NCBI RefSeq assembly: GCF_963576545.1
Contig: NW_026870454.1
Coordinates: 372,001 to 436,000, forward strand
Reading direction: 5' to 3'
DNA: 64,000 bases
Source: Limanda limanda
Lineage: Eukaryota > Chordata > Actinopteri > Pleuronectiformes > Pleuronectidae
The translations under genes were made by a program, and so were the position numbers. The notes below the pieces were generated by a model. That model was not told the DNA's origin, did no database searches, and saw nothing but the letters and a program-made list of their open reading frames with translations. Below, in pieces: positions 63,952 through 64,000 of the stretch (positions are counted from its first letter, which is position 1; every line of letters starts with the position of its first letter).

Positions 63952-64000
63952 AAGTCTCTCCGACCTTCACAAAAAAAGTTATTCAAGAATATCTCTTTCT
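63952..64000 (+). repeat. Partial A monomer at the right window edge
   Basis: The 44 bp core and the first five A-private bases (TTTCT) are present, then the window ends. The array therefore continues to the right. Confidence 0.93.

Larger units (their letters stand above)
1..64000 (+). repeat. Two-monomer satellite array with embedded telomeric tracts, filling the window
   Basis: Every base belongs to a head-to-tail array of a 163 bp monomer (A) and a 155 bp monomer (B), all in one orientation. I count 100 B units by their private segment. With ten length variants and the two cut edge units allowed for, the window length closes on exactly 299 A units. B units are separated by one to five or more A units, so B-to-B spacing takes the values 318, 481, 644, 807 and 970 bp. 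Monomers differ by scattered single-base changes, many of them shared by neighbouring blocks, as expected from unequal exchange and gene conversion. No unique DNA, transposon, strand switch or gene interrupts it. The monomer size is close to nucleosomal DNA length, typical of centromeric and subtelomeric satellites; which applies here is not visible. Confidence 0.98.
61279..64000 (+). repeat. Regular 481 bp AAB trimer array
   Basis: B-private segments start at 61279, 61760, 62241, 62722, 63203 and 63678, that is every 481 bp, with one 475 bp step caused by a contracted tract. In each trimer the A just before B carries GCGCAACC and the A just after B carries GCGCTACC. Most B units here have the loop change CTTTCGAAG (61314, 61795, 62757 and 63713), while the ones at about 62277 and 63237 do not. 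Confidence 0.92.

Noticed and set aside
1..64000. CRISPR array
   Set aside because: There are regular repeats, but no unique spacers: all sequence between any chosen repeat is itself repeated, and units are 155-163 bp.
1..64000. A true telomere or chromosome end
   Set aside because: Tracts never exceed three and a half hexamers and each is flanked by satellite on both sides.
1..64000. Plant-type (TTTAGGG), insect-type (TTAGG) or nematode-type (TTAGGC) telomere repeat
   Set aside because: The spacing of the tract is a strict six bases, CCCTAA. The two CCCAAACCC occurrences (11284 and 56021) are single T-to-A changes, not a seven-base repeat.
1..64000. Transposon, retroelement, rRNA, tRNA or other unique insertion
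   Set aside because: I read every interval between successive B units as whole A monomers, and the length arithmetic leaves no unexplained bases.
1..64000. Assembly artefact from collapsed or looped repeats
   Set aside because: It cannot be excluded without reads. But the many private single-base changes, the mixed block sizes and the different marker orders along the window are what real satellites show, and a simple loop error would give one exact period.

Overview
The whole 64 kb window is one uninterrupted eukaryotic satellite-DNA array. I find no gene, RNA gene, mobile element or unique sequence anywhere in it, on either strand. Two related monomers run head to tail on the + strand. Monomer A is 163 bp and carries a built-in telomere-like tract, (CCCTAA)3CCC. 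Monomer B is 155 bp and has no telomeric tract. A and B share a 44 bp core that is the same in both consensuses, then differ completely over 39 bp (A) versus 31 bp (B), then align without gaps over 80 bp at about 70% identity. The telomeric tract lies inside the only segment that A and B do not share.

By my count there are 100 B units. Length arithmetic then gives exactly 299 A units, two of them cut by the window edges, once the ten length variants I found are allowed for: eight A units one telomeric repeat short, one A unit missing 1 bp, and one B unit missing 18 bp. That makes about 399 monomers and 298 telomeric tracts, or roughly 6.2 kb (close to 10%) of telomeric hexamer DNA. Both window edges fall inside A monomers, so the array continues on both sides.

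B units are spaced at 318, 481, 644, 807 or 970 bp and a few longer steps, that is one A, two A, three A and so on, then B. The layout changes along the window. From 1 to about 17 kb there are mixed AAB, AAAB and longer runs, including a 2,739 bp-offset duplication in the first 6 kb. A duplicated segment of at least 2.8 kb lies at 17.3-20.2 and 21.2-24.0 kb (offset 3,864 bp). A 1,932 bp higher-order repeat (12 monomers) occurs four times at 28.0-35.3 kb. Small tandem duplications of 644 and 638 bp lie at 37.7-41 kb. Four block copies follow a GGTAAC-type variant at 44.1-56 kb, with a 1,296 bp tandem pair at 52.2-54.8 kb. A 1,924 bp tandem pair spans 57.4-61.3 kb, followed by a regular 481 bp AAB array to the window end.

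Organism: a eukaryote with a TTAGGG-type telomere is the simplest reading (many animals, many fungi, some protists, and some Asparagales plants). The TTTAGGG, TTAGG and TTAGGC types are not seen. CpG is close to its expected frequency (about 0.8 in the A consensus), which argues mildly against an old, heavily CpG-methylated array. I do not recognise the satellite family. A subtelomeric or pericentromeric site is likely but cannot be settled from this window. Open reading frames of 60-320 codons occur throughout, but they are by-products of a stop-poor repeat and are not annotated as genes.
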